From Klebsiella sp. RHBSTW-00484 (GTDB lineage: Bacteria; Pseudomonadota; Gammaproteobacteria; Enterobacterales; Enterobacteriaceae), in NCBI RefSeq assembly GCF_013705725.1, contig NZ_CP055481.1:2604001-2668000 (forward strand): 64,000 nucleotides of DNA, written 5' to 3'. Position numbers and translations under genes: made by a program. The notes under the pieces are model-generated. The model saw only the letters and a list, made by a program, of their open reading frames with translations, did no database searches and was not told the DNA's origin. Shown here piece after piece: positions 29,323-40,124 of the stretch. Each line of letters begins with the position of its first letter. The first letter of the stretch is position 1.

Positions 29323-30571
29323 CGCGCTGCAACAGTGGCATCATCTGTTTGAAGCGCAGAGCGAGCAGCGCAGCCCGCAGGCGCACCAGCACCTGCAGCA
29401 ACTGCTGCGTCTGGGCTTGCCGACGCGTAAGCATGAAAACTGGAAATATACGCCGCTGGACGCATTGCTCAACCAGACCTTTGTGACGGCTCAGCCGGAG
29501 GCGCTGACTCCTGCGCAACGGGATACTCTGGCACTGCCCATCGATGCCTGGCGTCTGGTGTTTGTCGACGGCCAGTTTAGCGCAAGCTTAAGCGATGATC
29601 TGGCCGCCAGCGGATACGATGTCAGCGTGGATAACCAGCGCCAGGCGCTACCCGATGCCGTGCAGCCAGAGGTGTTTCTGCATCTCACCGAAAGCCTGGC
29701 GTCAACCGTCACTCACATCCGAGTCAAGCGTAATCAGCGCCCTCAAAAGCCGCTGGTAATCATGCATCTGACTCACGGACTGGCGAACGATGAGATGAAT
29801 ATCGCTCACTATCGCCATCACCTTGAGCTGGAGAGTGGCGCAGAAGCGACAATTATCGAGCACTACCTGAGCCTGAATGACGAACGCCACTTTACCGGCG
29901 CGAGGCTGACGATGTCGGTGGCAGATAACGCTCATCTCCAGCATATCAAGCTGGCCTTTGAGAACGCACAGAGCTACCACTTTGCGCATAACGACCTGGC
30001 GCTCGGGCGCGATGCCTCGGCTTTCAGCAGCAGCTTTCTGCTAGGCGCTTCGGTGCTGCGACACCACACCAGTTCGCAGCTCAATGGTGAAAACAGCAAC
30101 CTGCGTATTAACTCACTGGTGATGCCGGTCAACAACGAAGTGTGTGACAGCCGCACCTGGCTTGACCACAAGGTGGGATATTGCAACAGCCGCCAGTTGC
30201 ATAAAACCATCGTCAATGACAAAGGTCGGGCGGTGTTTAATGGCCTGATCAACGTGGCGCAGCATGCCATTAAAACCGATGGCCAGATGACCAACAACAA
30301 CCTGCTACTGGGGCGTTTGTCCGAAGTGGACACCAAACCGCAGCTGGAGATTTACGCCGATGACGTTAAATGTAGCCACGGCGCGACCATCGGCCGCATA
30401 GACGATGAGCAGCTGTTTTACCTGCGCTCGCGCGGTATCACCCAGCAGGCAGCGCAGCAGATGATTCTTTACGCCTTTGCCGCAGAGCTAACGGAAGCTA
30501 TCGGCGATGAGGCACTCAGGCAACAGATCCTGGCGCGTATTGGCCAGCGTTTGCCGGGAGGTATGGCATGA
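29297..30571 (+). CDS. sufD: Fe-S cluster scaffold subunit SufD
   Basis: 424 aa. Conserved opening block [18 protein letters not shown] and the beta-helix core with C-terminal [24 protein letters not shown], the SufD counterpart of the SufB site; His and Cys in KCSHGAT are the residues linked to iron entry. It overlaps sufC by 26 bp and sufS by 4 bp, so the series is translationally coupled. Confidence 0.97.
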   Translation: MAGLPNSSNALQQWHHLFEAQSEQRSPQAHQHLQQLLRLGLPTRKHENWKYTPLDALLNQTFVTAQPEALTPAQRDTLALPIDAWRLVFVDGQFSASLSDDLAASGYDVSVDNQRQALPDAVQPEVFLHLTESLASTVTHIRVKRNQRPQKPLVIMHLTHGLANDEMNIAHYRHHLELESGAEATIIEHYLSLNDERHFTGARLTMSVADNAHLQHIKLAFENAQSYHFAHNDLALGRDASAFSSSFLLGASVLRHHTSSQLNGENSNLRINSLVMPVNNEVCDSRTWLDHKVGYCNSRQLHKTIVNDKGRAVFNGLINVAQHAIKTDGQMTNNNLLLGRLSEVDTKPQLEIYADDVKCSHGATIGRIDDEQLFYLRSRGITQQAAQQMILYAFAAELTEAIGDEALRQQILARIGQRLPGGMA

Positions 30572-31788
30572 CATTTTCAGTGGAACGGGTGCGTGCGGAT
30601 TTCCCGCTGCTCAATCGTGAGGTTAACGGCCAACCGCTGGCCTATCTCGATAGCGCCGCCAGCGCGCAGAAGCCGGAAGCGGTGATTAATGCTGAAGCCG
30701 AGTTTTACCGCCACGGCTATGCGGCGGTGCATCGCGGTATTCATACGCTCAGCGCGGAAGCAACGGCGCGAATGGAACAGGTGCGCCAGCAGGCGGCAAC
30801 CTTCCTGAACGCCCGCTCGGCGGAAGAACTGGTGTTTGTTCGCGGTACCACCGAGGCGATTAATCTGGTGGCGAACAGCTGGGGGAGTGCCAACGTCGGC
30901 GCTGGCGACAATATTATCGTCAGCGCAATGGAGCATCACGCCAACATTGTGCCGTGGCAGATGCTGTGTGCCAGAGTCGGGGCGCAGCTGCGGGTGATCC
31001 CGCTCAATCAGGACGGTACTCTGCAACTGGACACGATCCCTGGTCTGTTTGACGAACGGACCCGCCTGCTAGCTATCACCCAGGTTTCGAATGTGCTGGG
31101 CACCGAAAACCCCATTTCGGCTCTGATTGCTTTGGCTCATCAGCATGGGGCTAAAGTGCTGGTCGATGGCGCGCAGGCGGTGATGCATCATCCGGTAGAT
31201 ATGCAGGCCCTGGATTGTGATTTTTACGCCTTTTCCGCGCACAAGCTGTACGGTCCAACCGGGATAGGCGTGCTCTATGTTAAGCAGGACATATTGCAGG
31301 AGATGCCGCCGTGGGAAGGCGGCGGGTCGATGATCGCCACCGTGAGCCTGACGGAAGGCACCACCTGGGCAAAAGCGCCATGGCGCTTCGAGGCGGGAAC
31401 GCCGAATACCGGCGGTATTATCGGCCTTGGCGCGGCGCTGGATTATGTTAGCGCGCTCGGGTTGGAGCATATCGCTGAATATGAACAAACCCTGATGCGC
31501 TATGCGCTACAGGCGCTGAAGAGCGTGCCGGATTTAACCCTTTACGGCCCGGAAAACCGTCTGGGGGTGATTGCCTTTAATCTCGGTAAGCATCACGCCT
31601 ACGACGTCGGCAGTTTCCTCGATAACTATGGGATTGCGGTGCGGACCGGTCATCACTGCGCGATGCCGTTAATGGCGTTCTACGGTGTTCCGGCCATGTG
31701 TCGTGCGTCGCTGGCGATGTACAATACTACGGAAGAAGTGGACAGGCTGGTGGCTGGGCTGCAGCGAGTCCACAAATTATTGAGCTAA
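30568..31788 (+). CDS. sufS: Cysteine desulfurase SufS
   Basis: 406 aa type II cysteine desulfurase. PLP-binding Lys226 in [11 protein letters not shown], and the catalytic cysteine in [11 protein letters not shown] near residue 364. It removes sulfur from L-cysteine as an enzyme persulfide and hands it to SufE, encoded 12 bp downstream. Start ATG overlaps the sufD stop. Confidence 0.97.
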   Translation: MTFSVERVRADFPLLNREVNGQPLAYLDSAASAQKPEAVINAEAEFYRHGYAAVHRGIHTLSAEATARMEQVRQQAATFLNARSAEELVFVRGTTEAINLVANSWGSANVGAGDNIIVSAMEHHANIVPWQMLCARVGAQLRVIPLNQDGTLQLDTIPGLFDERTRLLAITQVSNVLGTENPISALIALAHQHGAKVLVDGAQAVMHHPVDMQALDCDFYAFSAHKLYGPTGIGVLYVKQDILQEMPPWEGGGSMIATVSLTEGTTWAKAPWRFEAGTPNTGGIIGLGAALDYVSALGLEHIAEYEQTLMRYALQALKSVPDLTLYGPENRLGVIAFNLGKHHAYDVGSFLDNYGIAVRTGHHCAMPLMAFYGVPAMCRASLAMYNTTEEVDRLVAGLQRVHKLLS

Positions 31789-31799
31789 AGGAAGCAACC

Positions 31800-32216
31800 A
31801 TGGCGGCTTTACCGGACAAAGACAAACTGCTGCGCAACTTTAGCCGTTGCGCAAACTGGGAAGAGAAGTATCTCTACATTATTGAACTAGGCCAGCGCCT
31901 GGCACCAATGAGCCCGGAAGAGCACATCGCGCAGAACATTATTCAGGGCTGTCAAAGTCAGGTGTGGATCGTGATGGCGCAGGATGAGACCGGCGCGATT
32001 ACCCTGCGTGGCGACAGCGACGCGGCGATCGTGAAAGGGCTTATCGCAGTGGTGTTTATTCTTTATGATCAGATGACCGCCAAAGATATCACCGCTTTTG
32101 ACGTGCGTCCGTGGTTCGAAAAAATGGCCCTGACGCAGCACCTCACCCCATCCCGGTCGCAAGGACTGGAAGCCATGATCCGCGCAATTCGCGCGAAAGC
32201 GGCAATTCTTAGCTAG
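31800..32216 (+). CDS. sufE: Sulfur acceptor protein SufE
   Basis: 138 aa from [24 protein letters not shown], preceded by AAAGGAAG; the frame is open upstream inside sufS but that is not SufE. Persulfide-carrying Cys51 is in [10 protein letters not shown]. It stimulates SufS and delivers sulfur to SufB. Last gene of the operon; ldtE begins 100 bp further on. Confidence 0.97.
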   Translation: MAALPDKDKLLRNFSRCANWEEKYLYIIELGQRLAPMSPEEHIAQNIIQGCQSQVWIVMAQDETGAITLRGDSDAAIVKGLIAVVFILYDQMTAKDITAFDVRPWFEKMALTQHLTPSRSQGLEAMIRAIRAKAAILS

Positions 32217-32315
32217 AATAAAACAGGTAGATTTCATTCTGTTATGCGCGACGGGAGTTCGCTTCCCGTCGGCATACAGGCCTGGCGTTTTATCAGCGAA
32301 AGAAGGAATCTCAGT

Positions 32316-33299
32316 ATGAAACGCGCGTCCCTCATTACCATAGCCCTTCTGAGCGCCCTCAGCGCGTCACACGCTGCCTGGGCCGTTGATTACCCACTTC
32401 CCCCAGCCAATAGCCGCCTGATTGGTGAAAACCAGTCCTGGACCGTGCAGGAGGACGACCGCAATCTACAGGCGATTGCCCGTCGTTTTGACACGGCGGC
32501 GATGCTGATCCTTGAAGCGAACGATACTATCGCGCCGGTGCAGCCTAAACCGGGTACTCAAGTGCTTATTCCCTCGCAAATGCTGCTGCCTGACGTACCG
32601 CGAGAGGGGATTGTCGTCAACCTGGCTGAACTGCGCCTTTACTACTTCCCGCCGGGCGTGAATCAGGTGCAGGTTTATCCGCTGGGAATTGGTCAACAGG
32701 GGCTGGAAACGCCAGAGATGACCACCCGTATCGGACAGAAAATCCCTAATCCGACCTGGACGCCGACGGCGGGCATACGAGCACGCTCGCTGGAGAAAGG
32801 AATTAAATTGCCGCCGGTAGTGCCTGCAGGGCCGTATAACCCGTTAGGACGCTATGCGCTGCGTCTGGCGTACGGTAACGGCGAGTATCTTATTCATGGT
32901 ACTAATGCGCCGGACAGCGTAGGGCTACGCGTCAGCTCAGGCTGTATGCGAATGAATGCCGCGGATATTCAGTCTTTATTCAGTCAGGTGAGAAGCGGCA
33001 CGCCGGTGCGCATTATCAATCAGCCAGTGAAGTTCGCCGTAGAGCCTGACGGCAAACGTTATGTTGAAGTTCATCGTCCGTTAACATCTGATGAAGGTAG
33101 CAATACGCAGACGATGGCCTATACGCACCCTGCGGAATTTCATCAGTTTGCTGGCGATAAAGCGGTAGATGAGGCGTTACTTAAGCGCGCACTGACCAGA
33201 CGAGCAGGGTATCCGGTGGCGGTATCAGGTAGTGAGAACGCGACCTCAACGTTGTCGGTACAAAATGCGCCGGTGGATGAAGCGAAAAGAACGCAGTAG
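32316..33299 (+). CDS. ldtE: L,D-transpeptidase LdtE (YnhG)
   Basis: 327 aa from [20 protein letters not shown] with AGAAGGA upstream. Sec signal peptide cleaved after about Ala23, a LysM-like segment ([20 protein letters not shown]), then a YkuD domain with the active-site motif [20 protein letters not shown] in parts, catalytic Cys210. LdtE makes 3-3 (mDap-mDap) crosslinks in peptidoglycan. Position after sufE and before convergent lpp is as in E. coli. Confidence 0.95.
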   Translation: MKRASLITIALLSALSASHAAWAVDYPLPPANSRLIGENQSWTVQEDDRNLQAIARRFDTAAMLILEANDTIAPVQPKPGTQVLIPSQMLLPDVPREGIVVNLAELRLYYFPPGVNQVQVYPLGIGQQGLETPEMTTRIGQKIPNPTWTPTAGIRARSLEKGIKLPPVVPAGPYNPLGRYALRLAYGNGEYLIHGTNAPDSVGLRVSSGCMRMNAADIQSLFSQVRSGTPVRIINQPVKFAVEPDGKRYVEVHRPLTSDEGSNTQTMAYTHPAEFHQFAGDKAVDEALLKRALTRRAGYPVAVSGSENATSTLSVQNAPVDEAKRTQ

Positions 33300-33321
33300 G
33301 CGGGGGCGAAAAGCAAAGCAA

Positions 33322-33350
33322 AAAAATGGCGCACAATGTGCGCCATTTTT
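33322..33350. terminator. Bidirectional terminator between ldtE and lpp
   Basis: AAAAATGGCGCAC (33322-33334) and GTGCGCCATTTTT (33338-33350) form a perfect 13-bp stem with a 3-nt loop, with A and T tracts serving both strands. Confidence 0.92.
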
Positions 33351-33365
33351 ATTACACAGATACTA

Positions 33366-33614
<249 letters not shown>

Positions 33615-33647
33615 CTAGATTGAGTTAATCTCCATGTAGCGTTACAA

Positions 33648-33653
33648 GTATTA
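33648..33653 (-). promoter_or_regulatory. lpp promoter -10 element
   Basis: On the minus strand TAATAC followed by TTGTAACGCTACATGG matches the E. coli lpp promoter; transcription should begin near 33640, giving a ~38-nt leader with AGAGGG before the start. The remaining lpp-pykF gap is AT-rich and holds only the pykF terminator. Confidence 0.8.
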
Positions 33654-33857
33654 CACAAACTTTTTTGTGATGAGAATATTTTTTTACTTGAATGCACTTA
33701 TTTTTGATCGTTCGCTCAAAGAAGCATCGAAATCGTCGCTTTAGTTTAAAAACGCGTGTGAAAACAGCACGCTTCCATCGGATTCATCTTAGATAATCTC
33801 TGGTTAAATAGTAAATTCCGATTTGCATTTTTATTAATAGTAGCTAGTACTAAAATA

Positions 33858-33885
33858 AAAAAAAGCGCCCCGAAGAGGCGCTTTT
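33858..33885 (-). terminator. Rho-independent terminator of pykF
   Basis: On the minus strand AAAAGCGCC pairs with GGCGCTTTT across a 7-nt loop, followed by a T-run. Confidence 0.88.
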
Positions 33886-33914
33886 AAAGGAAACACTAAT
33901 TAACCTGTAAATTA

Positions 33915-35327
33915 TTACAGCACATGCACAGAAGCGGTATTGGTGGTTCCGCTTGGGACTAACGCGCCGGAAACCATAACAACTACGTCACCTTTGCGTG
34001 CCAGGCCGCTTTGCAGCGCCAGCTCTTTACCCTGGATATAGAAAGCATCAGTAGAAGAAATATCTTCTACCAGTTGCGCCACAACACCTTTGGTCAGCAC
34101 CAGCTGACGCGCAGTCGTTTCGTTGGTGGTCAGCGCCAGGATGGTCGCATCCGGGAAGTATTTACGTACGGCACGTGCAGATTTTCCGCCCTGGGTCGCG
34201 ACAACAATCAGCGGCGCTTCCAGTTTTTCAGCCGTTTCAACCGCACCGCGGCAAACCGCTTCGGTGATGCGCAGTTTACGGTTGTCGTTGTTGAACTCCA
34301 GACGGCTGGTCATCACGCGGTCGGTACGTTCGCAGATGGTCGCCATGATGGTGACCGCTTCTAGCGGATATTTACCTTTTGCGGATTCACCGGACAGCAT
34401 CACTGCATCGGTACCGTCAAGGATGGCGTTAGCCACGTCGCCTGCTTCTGCACGGGTCGGACGCGGGTTTTTGATCATGGAATCCAGCATCTGAGTCGCG
34501 GTGATAACCACTTTACGCGCGCGGATACATTTCTCGATCATCATCTTCTGAGCGAAGATAACTTCTTCAACCGGGATCTCTACGCCCAGGTCGCCACGTG
34601 CAACCATGATGCCGTCAGACGCTTCGAGGATTTCGTCGAAATTGTTCAGGCCTTCCTGGTTTTCGATCTTGGAGATGATCTGGATCTTCTCGCCGCCGTG
34701 GGCTTTCAGGTGCTCACGGATTTCAACGACGTCAGAACGTTTACGGATAAAGGAAGCAGCAACAAAGTCAACGCCTTGCTCGCAACCGAAGATCAGGTCC
34801 TGTTTGTCTTTTTCAGCCAGCGCCGGCAGGGCGATGGAAACGCCAGGCAGGTTAACGCCTTTGTTCTCGCCGAGGTCGCCGTTGTTCAGTACTTTACAGA
34901 CAACTTTGTTACCTTCGATTGCGGTGACTTCCATACCGATCAGACCATCGTCTACCAGTACGGTGTTGCCAACGCTCAGGTCGCTGGTGAAACCTTCATA
35001 GGTCACAGCAACGATATCGTTATTACCGACAACGGTTTTATCGGTGGTGAAGGTGAACGTCTGACCGGCTTTCAGGGAAACGTCGTTACCGCCTTCCAGC
35101 TTAATGGTACGAATTTCCGGACCTTTGGTATCCAGCAGGATAGCCGCTTTCTTACCGGTTTTACTCATCACATTGCGCAGGTTCTGGATGCGCTGACCGT
35201 GTTCCGCATAGTCACCGTGAGAGAAGTTCAGACGCATGACGTTCATGCCCGCGTCCAGCATTTTGGTTAACATCTCTTCAGATTCGGTTTTCGGACCGAT
35301 GGTGCAAACAATTTTGGTCTTTTTCAT
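33915..35327 (-). CDS. pykF: Pyruvate kinase I (PykF)
   Basis: 470 aa, same length as E. coli PykF. Family signatures: [20 protein letters not shown] at the N-terminus, the K-containing active-site motif [30 protein letters not shown], and the C-terminal effector domain. It converts PEP and ADP to pyruvate and ATP and is activated by fructose-1,6-bisphosphate. A Cra site lies ~210 bp upstream, fitting glycolytic repression. Antagonistic in direction to PpsA, encoded 18 kb away and also next to a Cra site. Confidence 0.98.
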   Translation of the reverse strand: MKKTKIVCTIGPKTESEEMLTKMLDAGMNVMRLNFSHGDYAEHGQRIQNLRNVMSKTGKKAAILLDTKGPEIRTIKLEGGNDVSLKAGQTFTFTTDKTVVGNNDIVAVTYEGFTSDLSVGNTVLVDDGLIGMEVTAIEGNKVVCKVLNNGDLGENKGVNLPGVSIALPALAEKDKQDLIFGCEQGVDFVAASFIRKRSDVVEIREHLKAHGGEKIQIISKIENQEGLNNFDEILEASDGIMVARGDLGVEIPVEEVIFAQKMMIEKCIRARKVVITATQMLDSMIKNPRPTRAEAGDVANAILDGTDAVMLSGESAKGKYPLEAVTIMATICERTDRVMTSRLEFNNDNRKLRITEAVCRGAVETAEKLEAPLIVVATQGGKSARAVRKYFPDATILALTTNETTARQLVLTKGVVAQLVEDISSTDAFYIQGKELALQSGLARKGDVVVMVSGALVPSGTTNTASVHVL

Positions 35328-35838
35328 GACAGTTTTAGTCTTTAAGTTGTGAAGGATAAGGATAGGGGATTCTCACTCCGTGGGCGCACTGCCATGGAGT
35401 TAAACCTGTATTACGAAAGTTGCTATGCCACGCTCTAAGGATAGGTGACAACATTAGAGCGTGCAGAAGAAAGTGTGCTGGCGGTTCAGCCCATGAAAAG
35501 AGGCAATGTGTTATGCGTTTAGTCATGCAATCCAATGCGCTGAAACCATTCAATAAGAATTTGCTGGGCATTATACGTTGCCAAATCCAAAAAAGAAAAT
35601 GAAAACCATGTTTCATTTCTATAGCCATACACTTAACAAAAAGCAAACTAATCCTATGATTATCTGCAACACGTTTTTTCACCAGCTGACAAGATAAATA
35701 GCGCGAAAACGCGGATTTATTCACAAGTTTTGCAGAGAAAATCATCTACTGGCCAGCAAAAGCGGCACTGGTTTGATTTATCCAGAAAATATATCAATAA
35801 TGATTTGATTGATAATGAAAATTTGTGAGCCAAATATA
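35328..35838. other. pykF-fumD divergent intergenic region
   Basis: 511 bp with the pykF promoter region, the Cra site, and an AT-rich stretch before fumD. A long open frame on the minus strand here is not a convincing gene. No other feature recognised. Confidence 0.5.
35539..35552 (+). promoter_or_regulatory. Cra (FruR) site upstream of pykF
   Basis: GCTGAAACCATTCA fits RSTGAAWCSNTHHW at every position. Cra represses pykF in E. coli; the site is 212-225 bp before the start codon, consistent with a long leader. Confidence 0.75.
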
Positions 35839-36051
35839 ATGGGAAATAAAGCGAAAGACGACGAACTGTACCAGGAAATGTGTCGAGTAGTCGGTAAAGT
35901 CGTGCTTGAAATGCGCGATTTGGGCCAGGAGCCGAAACATATCGTTATCGCCGGCGTCCTGCGCACCGCTCTGGCTAACTCTCATGTTCAGCGTTCCGAA
36001 CTGACGCAGGAAGCGATGGCGAAAGTTGTCCATGCTCTTTCTGGAAACTAG
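35839..36051 (+). CDS. fumD: Fumarase D (FumD/YdhZ)
   Basis: 70 aa from MGNKAKDDELYQEMCRVVGKVVLEM; an in-frame ATG at 35809 adds unconserved residues. The block KVVLEMRDLGQEPKHIVIAGVLRTALAN (seen in overlapping parts) matches E. coli YdhZ, named FumD after a reported fumarase activity. Its neighbour pykF is the same as in E. coli. The ribosome site is weak. Confidence 0.9.
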   Translation: MGNKAKDDELYQEMCRVVGKVVLEMRDLGQEPKHIVIAGVLRTALANSHVQRSELTQEAMAKVVHALSGN

Positions 36052-36077
36052 CCGTTCCTGCGCGCTGCCTTTTCGCT

Positions 36078-36716
36078 TCAGGAAATCACGAAGCGAACCA
36101 CCGCTTTGACGGCAATATCGCAGTGATGTGTGACCATCGCTTCATCATCAATTTCCGGCAACGGATCGTCGAGATACAGGCTGCTGAAGGTATAAAAGTT
36201 TGATACCTGATAAAAGCTAAAGCTGCTGATCAGCCGATGCACATCGCGCGCTTCCAGTCCTGCCTGAAACACCCCTTGCTGCTGGCCGCGCTGAAGAATG
36301 TCTTCCAGAATCGACAGGGCGGTGCGGTTTAGCGGTTTTAACTGACCAGAATTTTTTAGCCATTTCCCGCGCTGCATATTTTCCATACAGATCACCCGCA
36401 TATAGTCGGCGTGCGTAGCGTGATAGCGTACGCTCCACTTCACCAGTTGCACCAGCGCCTCGACCGGCGGCACGTTTTCCAGCCCAAGCTGCTGCTCGGT
36501 TTCGCGAATACGTGCATAGATGTGCTGGAGCACCGCCTGATAGAGTTGCTCTTTGGTCTTGAAGTAATAAACCACCATCCTTTTCGTGGTCTGCGCTTCG
36601 GTGGCGATCTGTTCCATTCGCGCACCTGACAATCCATGTTCCGCGAAAACGGTAATGGCAGCGGCAAAGATCCGCTCTTTGAGGGATTGTGCTTCATCGT
36701 GAGCAACGGCGGACAT
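36078..36716 (-). CDS. TetR-family repressor, probably of the dehydroshikimate operon
   Basis: 212 aa. N-terminal TetR HTH: LKERIFAAAITVFAEHGLSGARMEQIATEAQTTKRMVVYYFKTKEQLYQAVL in overlapping parts. The C-terminal part is a helical ligand-binding domain. It is divergent from the dehydroshikimate dehydratase gene over 126 bp, the usual geometry for a local repressor that senses the substrate or product of the operon. A loose inverted repeat TATCAT...ATGATA lies in the gap, but I would not call it an operator. Confidence 0.85.
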   Translation of the reverse strand: MSAVAHDEAQSLKERIFAAAITVFAEHGLSGARMEQIATEAQTTKRMVVYYFKTKEQLYQAVLQHIYARIRETEQQLGLENVPPVEALVQLVKWSVRYHATHADYMRVICMENMQRGKWLKNSGQLKPLNRTALSILEDILQRGQQQGVFQAGLEARDVHRLISSFSFYQVSNFYTFSSLYLDDPLPEIDDEAMVTHHCDIAVKAVVRFVIS

Positions 36717-36842
36717 AACGGCTCCTTTTTAATAAGATGCAAAAAATACACATATTGATCACAATTTAGCAACCTATCATGGCGCAATTGAACCAAATGA
36801 TACATATTCAGGTCTTAGGTCAGCTAATGACACGAGGACTCT

Positions 36843-38699
36843 ATGCTGCGCTCAATCGCCACCGTCTCTATCTCCGGTACTTTACCCGAAAAGCTGCACG
36901 CGATTGCCGCGGCGGGTTATCAGGGCGTCGAAATCTTCGAAAACGATCTGCTCTATTATACGGGTACGCCGAGCGATATCCGTCATCTGGCCGCTGATTT
37001 AGGGCTAAAAATCACGCTTTTTCAACCCTTTCGTGATTTTGAAGGCGCCAGCCGCAGTCAGTTCGAAGCGAATCTGGAACGTGCAAAGCACAAATTCGCG
37101 CTAATGCATGAACTGGGCTGCGACACGATGTTGCTGTGCAGCAACGTCCAGCCGGATTGTTCCGCCGACGTTGAGCTACAGGTCGCTGACCTGCGTGCGC
37201 TGGCTGAACTGGCGGAGCAAGAGGGCATAGCTATTGGCTATGAGGCGCTGGCCTGGGGTACGCACGTCAACCGCTGGCATCAGGCCTGGGAGCGGGTCAA
37301 AAGCGTTGACAGCCCGGCGCTGGGCATTGTGCTCGACAGCTTCCATGTTCTGGCGCGCGGCGATACGCTCCAACGTCTGCCGGAAGTCCCGGCAGAGAAA
37401 ATCACCTTTGTGCAGATGGCCGACGCGCCGCTGATGAAGATGGATATTCTGGAATGGAGCCGCCATTTCCGCTGCTTCCCCGGTCAGGGGCAGCTGCCGC
37501 TGGTGGATTTCGCCTGCGCGCTAACCCGCAGCGGCTATCGCGGCCCGTGGTCGCTGGAGATTTTCAATGATAGCTTCCGCGCCTCGCCCAACAATGTGAC
37601 GGCGAAAGATGGCTATCGTTCTTTGCTGTGGCTGGAAGAGCAGACTCGCCAGCGGTTGCCGCAGAGCAGCGCGCCGTTGTTCGCGCCTCCGGAACTTCCT
37701 GAGTACGCCGGGCTGGAGTTTATCGAGTTCGCCGCGAATCCGGCGGAGGCTAAAGGGCTGGGACAACGGCTGGCGCAGCTCGGCTTTGCCGAAGAGGGAA
37801 CGCATCGCTCAAAACGCGTCTCCCTCTGGCGTAACGGAGGGGCGCGGGTGGTGATCAATGCGCAACCGCACAGTTGGGCCGATCATTTTCACCAGCGCCA
37901 TGGGGTGTCATTGTGCGCGATGGCGCTGCGCGTCAGCCAGAGTGAGGCGATTGTCGAACGCGCCCGCGCATACGGGTATGCTACCTGGCAGGGCGACGCA
38001 GGGCCGAATGAAAGCCCGATCCCGGCGATTTGCGCCCCGGACGGCAGCCTGATTTATCTGATTGAGATGGGGGATGATATTTACACCCGCGATTTCCATC
38101 TGTGCGCCGACCTGCCTCTGCGCGACGATTACCTCGGAATCGATCACCTGGCGCTGGGGATGGAGGCGGACAGCCGCGATAACTGGATTATCTTTTTCCG
38201 CACCGTATTTGGCTTCAGCCTTGAGCACGAACAAACTCTGCCGGACCCGTACGGGCTGGTGCGCAGCCTGGCGGTGCGCAGCCCACAGGGCGACATTCGC
38301 CTTGCATTAAATATCTCGCAAAGTCGCGCCACGCAGATTGCCCGCTCCGTCGCTTGCTATCAGGGCGCTGGCCTTCAGCACGCGGCCTTTGCCTGCCGTG
38401 ATTTACCCGCCACGCTTGAAAGCCTGCCGCAGGTCTCCGTCAACGCGCTACCGATCCCGGCGAACTACTATGAGGATCTGCTGGCCCGTTTTGGTGAGAG
38501 CGACCGCGTTAACCTGCTAAAGCGCCTGCAAATTCTCTATGACCGCGATGGCAGCGGCGGCGAATTTCTGCATCTCTATACCCGTCCCTTCTCCGCAGGA
38601 CGTTTTTTCTTCGAATTGACTGAGCGACGCGAGGGTTACGCACTTTATGGTGCTGTAAACGCAGCGGTACGCTTGTCAGCAATGCAGTACACCGAGTAA
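36843..38699 (+). CDS. quiC: 3-dehydroshikimate dehydratase, two-domain QuiC/QsuB type
   Basis: 618 aa. The N-terminal sugar-phosphate-isomerase-like TIM barrel holds a metal-ligand set Glu134 (GYEALAWG), Asp165 (VLDSFH), Gln191 (FVQMAD) and Glu239 (SLEIFND), the pattern of QuiC-type dehydroshikimate dehydratases. The C-terminal ~330 residues are a vicinal-oxygen-chelate domain like 4-hydroxyphenylpyruvate dioxygenase and keep a full candidate Fe triad: His435, His513 and Glu591. The first domain turns 3-dehydroshikimate into protocatechuate; the second domain's activity is unclear. It is first of an operon with an MFS importer and an AroE-like enzyme. No protocatechuate dioxygenase gene is in the window. 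Confidence 0.88.
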   Translation: MLRSIATVSISGTLPEKLHAIAAAGYQGVEIFENDLLYYTGTPSDIRHLAADLGLKITLFQPFRDFEGASRSQFEANLERAKHKFALMHELGCDTMLLCSNVQPDCSADVELQVADLRALAELAEQEGIAIGYEALAWGTHVNRWHQAWERVKSVDSPALGIVLDSFHVLARGDTLQRLPEVPAEKITFVQMADAPLMKMDILEWSRHFRCFPGQGQLPLVDFACALTRSGYRGPWSLEIFNDSFRASPNNVTAKDGYRSLLWLEEQTRQRLPQSSAPLFAPPELPEYAGLEFIEFAANPAEAKGLGQRLAQLGFAEEGTHRSKRVSLWRNGGARVVINAQPHSWADHFHQRHGVSLCAMALRVSQSEAIVERARAYGYATWQGDAGPNESPIPAICAPDGSLIYLIEMGDDIYTRDFHLCADLPLRDDYLGIDHLALGMEADSRDNWIIFFRTVFGFSLEHEQTLPDPYGLVRSLAVRSPQGDIRLALNISQSRATQIARSVACYQGAGLQHAAFACRDLPATLESLPQVSVNALPIPANYYEDLLARFGESDRVNLLKRLQILYDRDGSGGEFLHLYTRPFSAGRFFFELTERREGYALYGAVNAAVRLSAMQYTE

Positions 38700-38775
38700 T
38701 GTAGCAGATGGTTCACAACGCAACAGCACAAACACAATAACAACACGTATCTGTACTCTATGACAGGAAACGACT

Positions 38776-40095
38776 ATGAACTCTTATAGCCAAAATCAGG
38801 CGACGGCGGGCGCAGCCAACGGCGTGCGACCTTCCCGGCGGCGTATCGGCATTCTTGCGCTGCTGGCCGTCGGCACAATGATCAATTATCTCGACCGTAC
38901 GGTGTTGGGGATTGCCGCACCGCAGCTGACCGCTGAACTGGGTATCGATGCCGCGGTGATGGGGATCGTCTTCTCCGCTTTTGCCTGGACCTACGCGCTG
39001 GCGCAGATCCCCGGCGGGATCTTTCTGGACCGCTTTGGCAACAAAATTACCTATTTTCTGGCGTTGACCCTGTGGTCGCTATTTACCATGTTCCACGGTA
39101 TGGCGGTGGGCCTGAAAACGCTGCTGCTGTGCCGCTTTGGTCTTGGCGTCAGCGAAGCGCCCTGTTTCCCGGTGAACAGTCGGGTGGTGAGCGCCTGGTT
39201 CCCGCAGCAGGAGCGTGCAAAAGCGACGGCGGTTTATACCGTCGGTGAATATCTCGGGCTGGCCTGCTTTTCACCGCTGCTGTTCTGGATCATGGGCAGC
39301 TTCGGCTGGCGGGCGCTGTTTATTAGCGTCGGCGCGGTTGGTGTGCTGTTTGCCCTGGTGTGGTGGCGTAATTACCGCGAGCCGCATGAGGATAAGCATC
39401 TTAATCAGCTGGAGCGCGAGCATATCGTCAACGGCGGCGGGATGACGACCGGAGCGGAACAACACACGGCGTTTAGCTGGCCGCTGATTCGCCAACTGCT
39501 GGCCAAACGGCAGATTCTCGGCGCCAGCATCGGGCAGTTCGCTGGTAATACGGTGCTGGTGTTCTTCCTCACCTGGTTCCCGACCTATCTGGCGACCGAA
39601 CGCCATATGCCGTGGATCAAAGTCGGCTTCTTCGCCATCATGCCGTTTCTCGCGGCGGCGGGAGGCGTGATGTTCGGCGGTTGGGTTTCGGACAAATTGC
39701 TGAAAGCTACCGGCTCGGCAAACCTAGGACGCAAGCTGCCTATCGTTGCCGGTCTGCTGATGGCGAGCACCATTATTTCCGCCAACTGGTTGACCAGCGA
39801 TCTGGCGGTCATCCTGGTGATGTCGTTCGCCTTCTTTGGTCAGGGAATGGTCGGTCTGGGCTGGACGTTAATTTCTGATATCGCGCCAAAAGGCCTCGGC
39901 GGCCTGACCGGCGGCTTATTTAACTTCTGCGCCAACCTCGCCGGGATCCTCACTCCGCTGGTGATTGGCTTTATCGTTGCCGCTACGGGAAATTTCTTCT
40001 ATGCGCTTATCTATATCGGCGGTGCGGCGCTGCTGGGCGTAGCGGCCTATCTGTTTATTCTGGGCGACGTTAAACGTATCGAACTTTCGCAGTAA
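38776..40095 (+). CDS. MFS transporter, anion:cation symporter type (probable shikimate/quinate or related acid importer)
   Basis: 439 aa, about twelve membrane segments. Signature of the GudP/ExuT-like anion:cation symporters: NYLDRTVLGIAAPQL in the first helix, QIPGGIFLDRFGNK after the second pair, and RFGLGVSEAPCFPVNSRVVSAWFP. Family members carry organic acids such as sugar acids or aromatic acids. Its place between the dehydroshikimate dehydratase (76 bp before) and the AroE-like gene (29 bp after) suggests a hydroaromatic acid as cargo. AGGAAACG lies before the ATG. Confidence 0.85.
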   Translation: MNSYSQNQATAGAANGVRPSRRRIGILALLAVGTMINYLDRTVLGIAAPQLTAELGIDAAVMGIVFSAFAWTYALAQIPGGIFLDRFGNKITYFLALTLWSLFTMFHGMAVGLKTLLLCRFGLGVSEAPCFPVNSRVVSAWFPQQERAKATAVYTVGEYLGLACFSPLLFWIMGSFGWRALFISVGAVGVLFALVWWRNYREPHEDKHLNQLEREHIVNGGGMTTGAEQHTAFSWPLIRQLLAKRQILGASIGQFAGNTVLVFFLTWFPTYLATERHMPWIKVGFFAIMPFLAAAGGVMFGGWVSDKLLKATGSANLGRKLPIVAGLLMASTIISANWLTSDLAVILVMSFAFFGQGMVGLGWTLISDIAPKGLGGLTGGLFNFCANLAGILTPLVIGFIVAATGNFFYALIYIGGAALLGVAAYLFILGDVKRIELSQ

Positions 40096-40124
40096 CATTT
40101 TTGCAGTAACTAAAGGAGCAGGGC

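Noticed and set aside
35335..35745. 136-codon open frame on the minus strand upstream of pykF
   Set aside because: It lies in the pykF promoter/leader with the Cra site, has no family resemblance or ribosome site, and its composition is that of non-coding AT-rich DNA.
36751..36766. CRP site in the TetR-dehydratase gap
   Set aside because: Only the TCACA half matches; the other half fits at one position of five.
36777..36803. TATCAT...ATGATA inverted repeat as a TetR operator
   Set aside because: Only six bases per arm with a 16-nt spacer; too loose to distinguish from chance in AT-rich DNA.
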